In this document: piece by piece, positions 1 through 5,457 of the stretch | Position numbering within the stretch: the first letter of the stretch is position 1 | Layout: each line of letters opens with the position of its first letter | Assembly: GCA_003641675.1 (NCBI GenBank) | Contig: QNBI01000137.1 | Coordinates: 1-6,117, forward strand | DNA: 6,117 nt | From: Spirochaetota bacterium | GTDB lineage: Bacteria; Spirochaetota; Spirochaetia; SZUA-6 | Reading direction: 5' to 3' | Notes under the pieces: generated by a model | What the model saw: the letters and a program-made list of their open reading frames with translations, nothing else | What the model was told of the DNA's origin: nothing | The model's database searches: none | Program-made: the position numbers and the translations under genes

Positions 1-183
1 AGACAATGCAAGATAAATTATCTTTGTTCCTTCAAAGGACATTTTAAAACCCAGAACCAGAGCTATTAGCCCTGTGGCGGAAAATACTATTTTTTTATAG
101 GCTTCGCTGATATGTTTATGAAAAATGAGTCCTAAAAGAGAACCTGTTATTACTGTTATACAGTTTATAATCGTTGCAATCAT
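1..183 (-). CDS. DUF554 / YqgA-like membrane protein, N-terminal part (cut by window edge)
   Basis: The minus strand reads 61 codons without a stop from an ATG at 183 down to the window edge. The protein begins MIATIINCITVITGSLLGL, followed by a short basic stretch (HKHISEAYKK), then a second hydrophobic segment ending in LVLGFKMSFEGTKIIYLALS. This fits the start of the DUF554 family (E. coli YqgA, B. subtilis YdfK), which opens with a similar MIG-type hydrophobic helix rich in small residues and a charged loop before the second helix. Family members are integral inner-membrane proteins with several helices and no settled function. Roughly a quarter of the gene is visible. It is transcribed away from the aroDE gene across a 105-bp gap. 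No Shine-Dalgarno sequence precedes the start, but the match to the family N-terminus supports this ATG. Family assignment is from memory of the pattern, not a search. Confidence 0.72.
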   Translation of the reverse strand, partial: MIATIINCITVITGSLLGLIFHKHISEAYKKIVFSATGLIALVLGFKMSFEGTKIIYLALS

Positions 184-288
184 GTTGTTTCTGCAATTTA
201 AATTATTTTGCTGTATTTGAAAAGGCTTTTTTAAGAAAGCGTCGATTTTAGTATTGATTTTACCGGTTATCTGCACAAAAATAGTAGT
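184..288. promoter_or_regulatory. Divergent intergenic region between DUF554 gene and aroDE
   Basis: This 105-bp AT-rich gap must hold the start signals of both flanking genes if neither is read from outside. On the plus strand TTGATT (254-259) and AAAAAT (277-282) lie 17 bp apart, which would place the transcript start at or near the aroDE ATG. On the minus strand TTTTCA (223-218) and TAAATT (200-195), also 17 bp apart, would give a leader of only a few bases for the DUF554 gene. Each hexamer matches the sigma-70 consensus at 4 of 6 positions, so both are weak candidates. A 16-bp near-palindrome, GCTTTTTTAAGAAAGC (225-240), lies between them and could be an operator or chance. Confidence 0.3.
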
Positions 289-1776
289 ATGGCTAAAAAA
301 GGGTTGCTGTGTCTTTCTCTTACAGAGTCGACTATCCGACGGAATATAGAGCTTGCCGAAAAGTACAGAGGAAAAATAGATATAGCTGAATTAAGGGCGG
401 ATTTCTTAAAAGAATCCGAATACAAATATATAGAGAAATTTCCGAAAGAGATTTCTGTTCCTGCTATCTTAACTCTACGCAATAGAAATGGCGGTGGTTT
501 GTTTACAGGTTCTGATAATGAGCGAAGATTTATACTTATGGCAGGGTTAAAAGCTCCGTACAGCTATATAGACCTTGAGCATGACAATTACGATACTGAA
601 CTTGAGAAGGCCGCGAAAGCCTCCAGTGTAACTGTTATACGCTCTGTACATGATTATTCCGGTGTTCCGGAAAGTGTATCAGGATTAATAAATAATCTGG
701 CAAGAAATCCGGGGGAAATACCAAAGGCTGCTTTTTTCCCAAAAACGACCCAGGAGCTATTAAGGTTAATGAGTGCCTATGGGAGTCTTGAAAATAAACC
801 GGCTATTCTGCTTGGTATGGGTGATTACGGAATACCGACAAGGTTGCTTGCCGGTAAACTCGGTTCTTTTCTCTCATATACATCGGAAAAAAAAGATTCT
901 GCCGCACCGGGTCATATCTCTATAGAGGATATGACCGGGCTGTACAGGTATCGTGAGATAAATAAAGATACGGCCGTATACGGTGTTGTCGGAAATCCTG
1001 TTATGCATTCTTCTTCACCAATTATTCATAATCAGGGGTTTAAAGAGCTGGGATTAAATGCTGTATACATTCCCTTTCTTGCAGATGATATAGGCGAATT
1101 CATGAAACTGTCCAGATTACTGGATATTAAGGGGCTATCGGTTACAATACCGCATAAGGAGACGGTTATTCCGTTTTTGTCCGGAGTTGATAACATTATC
1201 AGCTCTGTCGGTGCGTGCAATACTGTTTTTTTAAAAAATGGAGGCTATTACGGTACAAACACAGATGCAGAAGGTTTTTTAGCTCCTTTAAAGCAAATAT
1301 TTCACGGGGTAGTTCCTAAAGGTTTAAGAGCAACTATAATAGGCGCAGGTGGCGCTGCACGCTCTGCTGTATATTCCTTAAAGAGAAACAATATAGATGT
1401 ACTTATACTTAACAGAACAGAAGGGAGAGCGGAGAAACTCGGTGCGGAATTCGGCTGCGAATGGGGATCTATTATGCCGAATGATACGGAGCAAAGCATT
1501 AAAAAAATGTCGGAGTATAATGATATAATTGTACAGGCCACCCGTGTCGGTATGGCACCGGATATAAGCGGGGACCCGCTGCCAGGTTATGAGTTTTCCG
1601 GAAACGAAATAGTATACGATATGGTTTACAAACCTCGCGAGACCGTATTCTTAAGAAGGGCTTTTAAAGCCGGCTGCAGAATTGTACATGGAATTGACAT
1701 GCTGATAGAACAGGCAAAATTCCAGTTTAAAATATTTACATCGAGGGATTTCCCTTTTTCTGATTTTTCGTTATAA
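289..1776 (+). CDS. aroDE: Bifunctional 3-dehydroquinate dehydratase (type I) / shikimate dehydrogenase
   Basis: Cytoplasmic fusion enzyme for two consecutive shikimate-pathway steps: dehydration of 3-dehydroquinate, then NADPH-dependent reduction of 3-dehydroshikimate. Residues about 1-222 are an AroD domain. ELRAD (34-38), R64, DLE (95-97), the catalytic His in SVHD (H121), the Schiff-base Lys in IPKAA (K146) and the substrate Arg R185 are all present. Residues about 228-490 are an AroE domain, with the shikimate-binding HSSSP (240-244), catalytic K290 in VTIPHK, D326 in NTDAEG, the NADP loop GAGGAAR (352-358), NRT (375-377), DMVYKP and Q475 in the C-terminal MLIEQA. At 495 aa it equals the sum of the two enzymes, and the linker LYRYREI resembles the plant fusion. 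Two residues of the AroD substrate loop are altered (A205, H209), and the usual NAT of AroE reads QAT (416-418). The start is the first ATG and directly precedes the family-like N-terminus; no clear Shine-Dalgarno sequence precedes it. It is probably cotranscribed with the aminotransferase downstream. Confidence 0.95.
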   Translation: MAKKGLLCLSLTESTIRRNIELAEKYRGKIDIAELRADFLKESEYKYIEKFPKEISVPAILTLRNRNGGGLFTGSDNERRFILMAGLKAPYSYIDLEHDNYDTELEKAAKASSVTVIRSVHDYSGVPESVSGLINNLARNPGEIPKAAFFPKTTQELLRLMSAYGSLENKPAILLGMGDYGIPTRLLAGKLGSFLSYTSEKKDSAAPGHISIEDMTGLYRYREINKDTAVYGVVGNPVMHSSSPIIHNQGFKELGLNAVYIPFLADDIGEFMKLSRLLDIKGLSVTIPHKETVIPFLSGVDNIISSVGACNTVFLKNGGYYGTNTDAEGFLAPLKQIFHGVVPKGLRATIIGAGGAARSAVYSLKRNNIDVLILNRTEGRAEKLGAEFGCEWGSIMPNDTEQSIKKMSEYNDIIVQATRVGMAPDISGDPLPGYEFSGNEIVYDMVYKPRETVFLRRAFKAGCRIVHGIDMLIEQAKFQFKIFTSRDFPFSDFSL

Positions 1777-1794
1777 TCGCTGTATCCAATTACA

Positions 1795-1801
1795 AAAGGA
1801 G
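1795..1801 (+). promoter_or_regulatory. Shine-Dalgarno site of the class V aminotransferase
   Basis: AAAGGAG ends nine bases before the ATG at 1811 and fixes that start. It lies in the 34-bp gap after aroDE, which shows no terminator hairpin, so the gene is probably translated from a shared message. Confidence 0.8.
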
Positions 1802-1810
1802 CATTTTCTC

Positions 1811-2902
1811 ATGGACAGTAAAAATGAAAAAAAACATAAAAAGCTATTTATACCTGGTCCGGTAGAAGTAGACGAAAAAGTTTTAAAGGTGCTTTCTACT
1901 CCAATGATAGGACACAGGTCGGCTGAGTACAGTGAGCTGCAGAAGCGTGCAGCTGAAAAAATGCAGATGCTTATGTATACTAAAAACGACATTATTTTTT
2001 CAACCTCCTCAGGGACAGGTCTTCTTGAAATGGCAATACGGAATACGACTGCTAAAAGGGCGATAGTATTTTCCGTAGGTGCATTCGGTAACCGGTGGTT
2101 TCAAATTGCCAAAGGCAATGGAATTGCTGCAGACAAGCATGAGATAGAGTGGGGCAAGGGTTTAAATCCTTCGATAGTTGAAAAGTACTTATCCACAGGA
2201 AAATACGATGTTGCAACTGTAACGCATAATGAAACTTCTACAGGAGTTATGAACAATCTCTATGAACTTTCAGAGGTTTTTCATAGGTATCCGGATGTGG
2301 TCTGGTGTGTGGATACGGTGTCTTCACTTGGAGGGGCAAAAATAGAGGTTGATAAACTCGGTATTGATATCTGTGTATCCTCTAGCCAGAAAGCTCTGGG
2401 GCTGCCTCCTGGTTTAAGTGTGGCATCTGTTTCTGAGAAGGCTGCAAAGCGCGCCGAGCAGGTGACTAACAGAGGGTATTATTTTGATATGCTTCTGCTG
2501 TTAAAATACATAAAAGAGAGGAATTTCCAGTATCCCTCTACACCTTCCATTCCGCATATGTTTGCCCTTGATTTTCAACTGGACAGAATTATGCAGGAAG
2601 GACTTGAGGATCGCTTTCAGAGGCACATTGAGTATGCAGAGTATGTTAGAGCCTGGGCAAAAAAATATTTTGGGCTTTTTGCGGATGAGAAATATGCATC
2701 CCAGACAGTTACCTGTATAAAAAATACAAGGGGAATATCCGTAAAGGAATTAAATAATGAACTGGGCAAGAGGGGCTTTGTAATTTCCAACGGCTACGGT
2801 TCGTTAAAGGAAAAAACTTTCAGGATTGCGCACATGGCCGATATCACAAGAGAGGAGCTTGAAGAACTTATCTTTACTATAGATGATATTCTCAAGCTGT
2901 AA
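1811..2902 (+). CDS. Class V PLP-dependent aminotransferase (alanine-glyoxylate / serine-pyruvate type)
   Basis: Cytoplasmic fold-type I aminotransferase using pyridoxal phosphate. The N-terminus carries PGPVEV (15-20) and GHRSAEY (34-40), followed by the cofactor-phosphate loop SSGTG (66-70), the GAFGNRW motif (90-96) and HNETSTGV (139-146). D168 in VDTVSS should contact the PLP nitrogen, and K194 in SSSQKALGLPPG is the Schiff-base lysine. R338 in FRIAHMAD probably binds the substrate carboxylate; family members more often read RIGHMG here. The length (363 aa) is normal. The family covers alanine-glyoxylate and serine-pyruvate transaminases, PucG-like purine-catabolism enzymes, and relatives in Thermotogae and archaea thought to act in serine synthesis, so the exact substrate cannot be read from sequence. 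It lies 34 bp after aroDE, suggesting a shared operon, but no serA or ureide gene is nearby to decide its role. It runs tail to tail with the PRPP synthetase gene, 10 bp away. Confidence 0.9.
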   Translation: MDSKNEKKHKKLFIPGPVEVDEKVLKVLSTPMIGHRSAEYSELQKRAAEKMQMLMYTKNDIIFSTSSGTGLLEMAIRNTTAKRAIVFSVGAFGNRWFQIAKGNGIAADKHEIEWGKGLNPSIVEKYLSTGKYDVATVTHNETSTGVMNNLYELSEVFHRYPDVVWCVDTVSSLGGAKIEVDKLGIDICVSSSQKALGLPPGLSVASVSEKAAKRAEQVTNRGYYFDMLLLLKYIKERNFQYPSTPSIPHMFALDFQLDRIMQEGLEDRFQRHIEYAEYVRAWAKKYFGLFADEKYASQTVTCIKNTRGISVKELNNELGKRGFVISNGYGSLKEKTFRIAHMADITREELEELIFTIDDILKL

Positions 2903-2912
2903 TTCTTAACAA

Positions 2913-4130
2913 TTAATTCTTTCGGAGCAGTTCGTTAATCATATCTCTGTTGTCAAGCAGAGAGCTTAAACTTCTGTTATAATGAAGTCTGTAAATGCTG
3001 CGGGCAAAGAGATTGGAAACATCTGCACTTAAGTACCATTCTTTTCCCAGTAAAGTGCTTTTAGAGTGATAAACTGCATTTGTTCCTATTAACCGGTAGA
3101 AAATACCGTCCTTATAGGCCTGATCAAAAACCTCTGTAGCAGAACCACTAAAAAAAGGCAGGCTTACAGCGGCTATTATCTTTTGAGCTCCCCTTTTCTT
3201 TAACAGGGTCATTGCTTTTAACAGAGTGCCTCCCGTACCGAGCATATCATCGCAAATAAACACGTTCTTTCCCTTTACATTTCCGATAAGTCTCATCTTT
3301 GTAATGTTGTTTTTCTTCGCGTTACTTGAAGTTTTTGAATAGTCGCGCTCCTTGTAGATCATAGCTAAGGGGCGTTTTAAAGTGGATGAGTAGAATTTAT
3401 TTCTAACCACAGAGCCCGAATCGGGAGAGACAATAACAAGATTTTCATCTTTAAGATCGATGACAGATGAGAGAACTTTGAGTATCTGGTACGATGCATG
3501 CAGATTTTCGAGTCTTAAATGGTTAAAACTGTTTTCTATTTCCTTGGAATGTATGTCCAGTGTAATAATACGTGAAACACCGAAATACTCAAGTATCTGT
3601 CCAATCCGCGATGCTGCAAGCCCCTCTCTTCCCTTTTTCTGATGCTGTCTTGCATACGGGTAAGTGGGCAGCACAACAGTGACGCGTTTGGCATCTGCCT
3701 GTAGAGCTGCGTCTGCCGTAACTAATAGAGACATGATATTGTCATTTACGGATAGGGATTGCAGCTTATCACAACTGTCGTATTTAACCGGATAGTGATT
3801 TTCCACATCCTGTACTATGTAGATGTCGTAATCTCTTACGGTGGTGAGGAGTTCTGTTTTAAATTCACCGTTTGCAAATTTTGTGAATTTAGCAGGTATT
3901 GCAAAACCGGATTTTTGCTGTTGCTGTATTAATACTGTTGCCCGGAATCTTATGGGCAGAATATCCTGGTACAAATTTAATTTCGTTGTTAATTCTTCTT
4001 TTGTAAGTCCGTACTTTTCTGATAATGCCTTAATTTTTTCCCTGTATTTCTGGTTGAATGTAGTAATAAGGTGAGAAGTAATGCTGTCTCCGAAATATCT
4101 GCCCCCGGGGCATGAGAGGATTCCTATCAT
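2913..4130 (-). CDS. prs: Ribose-phosphate pyrophosphokinase (PRPP synthetase), long form
   Basis: Transfers pyrophosphate from ATP to ribose 5-phosphate, giving PRPP for nucleotide, histidine and tryptophan synthesis in the cytoplasm. Recognisable family elements in order are KFANGEF (84-90), DIYIVQD (102-108), the ATP-site stretch YPYARQHQKKGRE (157-169), the metal-binding DIH (192-194), SPDSGSVVR (235-243), the catalytic-loop Lys and Arg in YKERD (K260, R262), and the PRPP loop DDMLGTGGT (294-302). At 405 aa it is about 90 residues longer than common class I enzymes. The extra length includes a mostly helical insert at about 26-75, before the usual FANGE strand, and a lengthened loop at about 109-125. 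I recall a Borrelia enzyme of similar size, so this looks like a spirochaete-type form. The PRPP loop has Gly298 where most homologues have Asp. The start codon overlaps the stop of the zinc-ribbon gene (TAATG), implying translational coupling; only a weak GGAAA precedes it. Confidence 0.93.
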   Translation of the reverse strand: MIGILSCPGGRYFGDSITSHLITTFNQKYREKIKALSEKYGLTKEELTTKLNLYQDILPIRFRATVLIQQQQKSGFAIPAKFTKFANGEFKTELLTTVRDYDIYIVQDVENHYPVKYDSCDKLQSLSVNDNIMSLLVTADAALQADAKRVTVVLPTYPYARQHQKKGREGLAASRIGQILEYFGVSRIITLDIHSKEIENSFNHLRLENLHASYQILKVLSSVIDLKDENLVIVSPDSGSVVRNKFYSSTLKRPLAMIYKERDYSKTSSNAKKNNITKMRLIGNVKGKNVFICDDMLGTGGTLLKAMTLLKKRGAQKIIAAVSLPFFSGSATEVFDQAYKDGIFYRLIGTNAVYHSKSTLLGKEWYLSADVSNLFARSIYRLHYNRSLSSLLDNRDMINELLRKN

Positions 4131-4345
4131 TATAATTTTCCGAATATTTCTTCTTTAAGGTCTACAACCTTATCTCTCAGCACCATCTCTTTACCGCAGT
4201 GCCGTGGAGCTTTTATCTCTCTGCCGCAGCTCGAACAAAATAAAATTGAACCGTCAAGCTCCATTTCTTTCCCGCAGCACAGGGGAATATCCTTTGTAGC
4301 GCCGCAGATGGTGCAGTAAAGCTCTTGCTCTACCACTTTTGTCAT
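4130..4345 (-). CDS. Small double zinc-ribbon protein with an internal 26-residue repeat
   Basis: A 71-aa soluble protein whose function I do not recognise. It is built from two copies of one unit. Copy one has C11-x2-C14, then C23-C24-GKEM (25-28). Copy two has C37-x2-C40, then H49-C50-GKEM (51-54). Every shared residue is exactly 26 positions apart. Each unit could bind one metal through CxxC plus the downstream Cys (and Cys or His). The CxxCG...CCGKxM pattern resembles the N-terminal desulforedoxin-like part of desulfoferrodoxin and assorted small zinc ribbons, so zinc or iron are both possible; zinc is my guess. A short charged helix (about 57-71) follows. The start is set by a strong AAAAGGAGG nine bases upstream. 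Its stop overlaps the prs start, so the two proteins are probably made together. The Cys pattern and the Shine-Dalgarno sequence make it a real gene despite its size. Confidence 0.85.
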   Translation of the reverse strand: MTKVVEQELYCTICGATKDIPLCCGKEMELDGSILFCSSCGREIKAPRHCGKEMVLRDKVVDLKEEIFGKL

Positions 4346-4354
4346 ATAGAGACA

Positions 4355-4360
4355 CCTCCT
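4355..4360 (-). promoter_or_regulatory. Strong Shine-Dalgarno site of the zinc-ribbon gene
   Basis: On the minus strand AGGAGG, extended to AAAAGGAGGTG, ends nine bases before the ATG at 4345. It is the strongest ribosome-binding site in the window and decides the start of this small gene. Through the TAATG overlap it may also load ribosomes for prs. Confidence 0.88.
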
Positions 4361-4371
4361 TTTAAAAATCC

Positions 4372-4377
4372 ATTATA
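4372..4377 (-). promoter_or_regulatory. Possible internal promoter for zinc-ribbon gene and prs (-10 TATAAT)
   Basis: The 47-bp gap after the epimerase gene contains a perfect minus-strand TATAAT, which would give a leader of about 20 bases carrying the strong Shine-Dalgarno site. No good -35 hexamer lies 16-18 bp upstream, where the sequence reads roughly CTATAT at the end of the epimerase gene. It may be chance in AT-rich DNA, or a promoter letting the last two genes be made independently of galE. Confidence 0.3.
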
Positions 4378-4392
4378 TTTTTAACTAACGCC

Positions 4393-5322
4393 CTATATAG
4401 AATTAAAGTACTGTACAGTTTCCGCCAATCCTTCTTTTAATGTATATTCCGGTTCCCAGCCTAAAATATCTTTAGCTTTCTTATTATTAAGGCAGCTGAA
4501 TTTTAAATCTCCGGGACGTGCATCTGCAAACTGCGGTTCTATATTCCTGCCGGTTATTTCGGAGAGAATTTTATACAGTTCGTATGTTTTTGTTGATTTC
4601 CCTGTTCCAATATTTACCGCTGTATCTTTTTCCGAATCGCCGGCAAGAAGGTTGGCCTTTACGACATCCTTTACAAATACATAATCCCTTGTCATCCCTT
4701 CAGGATTCTCCGGATATGCATAGATTTTAGAAACCTTGTTGTTGAGAAGATTATTTGTAAAAATTGCAACAACCCCTGCCTCACCGAAGGGGTCCTGCCT
4801 GGGGCCGTAAACATTTGCATAACGCAGAATGGTGAAATGCAGATCATGCTCATTTTTAAAAAATCTTAAATAATTCTCGCCTAAAACTTTATGAATTCCA
4901 TAGGGAGACAGCGGTTTTGCATTATAGTCTTCCGGCGTCGGTATAATATCGGCATCGCCGTACATAGCTCCGCCGGAGGAAATATAAATTATTTTTCTAA
5001 CTCTGAATTTGGCGGTACAGTTTAGAAGATTAAGAAGTCCTATTACATTGGTCTTTGCATCCTCTAAGGGGTCTCTCGCAGAGACCGTTACGCTTATCTG
5101 AGCTGCATGGTGGTTGACTATATCTGGCTTTTCAATTTCGAATATTTTTTCGAGTTCGGGAGCTCCGATATCTGTAATGTATAGTTTTGCCCCTTCAGGA
5201 ACATTCTTAAGTTTTCCCGAAGAAAGATTATCAACGATAACTACTCTATAACCTCTATCAAGATACGCTTCGGCTACATGTGAGCCGATAAACCCCGCCC
5301 CGCCGGTTAGTAGAACCTTCAT
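4393..5322 (-). CDS. galE: NAD-dependent epimerase, UDP-glucose 4-epimerase-like (GalE type)
   Basis: Cytoplasmic extended short-chain dehydrogenase, probably interconverting UDP-glucose and UDP-galactose (or the N-acetyl forms) for surface polysaccharide. The NAD-binding Rossmann motif GGAGFIG is at 7-13, followed by VDNLSSG (30-36), HHAAQISV (71-78), the catalytic region SSGGAMYG (115-122), and Y141 and K145 in SPYGIHK. LRYANVYGPRQDP (166-178), RDYVFVKDV (212-220) and a C-terminal LGWEPEYTLKEGL complete the family signature. At 309 aa it belongs to the short GalE-like group, and I recall the Thermotoga maritima GalE as the same length with very similar motifs. Where that enzyme has a GDG turn before RDYV, this one has a longer AYPENPEGMT. 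The substrate could be another UDP-sugar. It is first in a likely operon with the zinc-ribbon gene and prs, 47 bp upstream. No spaced Shine-Dalgarno sequence is seen. Confidence 0.88.
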   Translation of the reverse strand: MKVLLTGGAGFIGSHVAEAYLDRGYRVVIVDNLSSGKLKNVPEGAKLYITDIGAPELEKIFEIEKPDIVNHHAAQISVTVSARDPLEDAKTNVIGLLNLLNCTAKFRVRKIIYISSGGAMYGDADIIPTPEDYNAKPLSPYGIHKVLGENYLRFFKNEHDLHFTILRYANVYGPRQDPFGEAGVVAIFTNNLLNNKVSKIYAYPENPEGMTRDYVFVKDVVKANLLAGDSEKDTAVNIGTGKSTKTYELYKILSEITGRNIEPQFADARPGDLKFSCLNNKKAKDILGWEPEYTLKEGLAETVQYFNSI

Positions 5323-5328
5323 ATCCTG

Positions 5329-5357
5329 ACAATAACATCACTTTTACTTGTGGTCAA
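5329..5357 (-). promoter_or_regulatory. Candidate promoter of galE (TTGACC - 17 bp - TATTGT)
   Basis: On the minus strand TTGACC (5357-5352) and TATTGT (5334-5329) are separated by exactly 17 bp. Only six bases follow the -10 before the ATG at 5322, so the expected transcript start falls on the start codon itself and the message would be leaderless. This agrees with the missing Shine-Dalgarno site. The -35 matches the sigma-70 consensus at 5 of 6 positions and the -10 at 4 of 6. Confidence 0.4.
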
Positions 5358-5375
5358 TATATTTAGTTTATGAAC

Positions 5376-5404
5376 TTGCTTATTCTTATCATGCTGTTTA
5401 CTAT
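5376..5404 (+). promoter_or_regulatory. Candidate promoter of the Nudix gene (TTGCTT - 17 bp - TACTAT)
   Basis: TTGCTT (5376-5381) and TACTAT (5399-5404) are 17 bp apart on the plus strand and would start transcription near 5411, leaving a leader of about 23 bases. The match is weak (3 of 6 and 4 of 6). The leader has no Shine-Dalgarno sequence in front of the ATG at 5434. A second -10-like TATAAA (5424-5429) sits closer to the start but lacks a partner. Both are low-confidence readings of the 111-bp divergent gap 5323-5433, in which I see nothing else. Confidence 0.25.
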
Positions 5405-5433
5405 TAATACTACACGGACATTGTATAAATTGT

Positions 5434-5457
5434 ATGGAATGCAGTATGGAATATAGT
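5434..5457 (+). repeat. 12-bp tandem duplication containing the start codon of the Nudix gene
   Basis: ATGGAATGCAGT (5434-5445) is followed directly by ATGGAATATAGT (5446-5457), identical at 10 of 12 positions and in frame. The result is two start codons, Met1 and Met5, in a repeated Met-Glu-X-Ser. Neither has a Shine-Dalgarno site, so the repeat leaves the true start open. Confidence 0.8.

Noticed and set aside
225..240. 16-bp near-palindrome GCTTTTTTAAGAAAGC upstream of aroDE, considered as a terminator or operator
   Set aside because: It has no loop and only two G-C pairs at its outer ends plus one T-G mismatch, too weak for a terminator. As an operator it has no second copy in the window to support it.
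267..482. Minus-strand 71-codon open frame across the aroDE start
   Set aside because: It is antisense to the conserved AroD N-terminus and shows no domain or ribosome-binding site.
3841..4074. Plus-strand 77-codon open frame with a CCCC run, opposite prs
   Set aside because: It lies wholly antisense to the N-terminal half of prs. The Cys run is the reverse reading of the codons for QQQQ, not a metal site.
4518..4730. Plus-strand 70-codon open frame inside galE
   Set aside because: It is antisense to the conserved C-terminal half of galE, with no family features.
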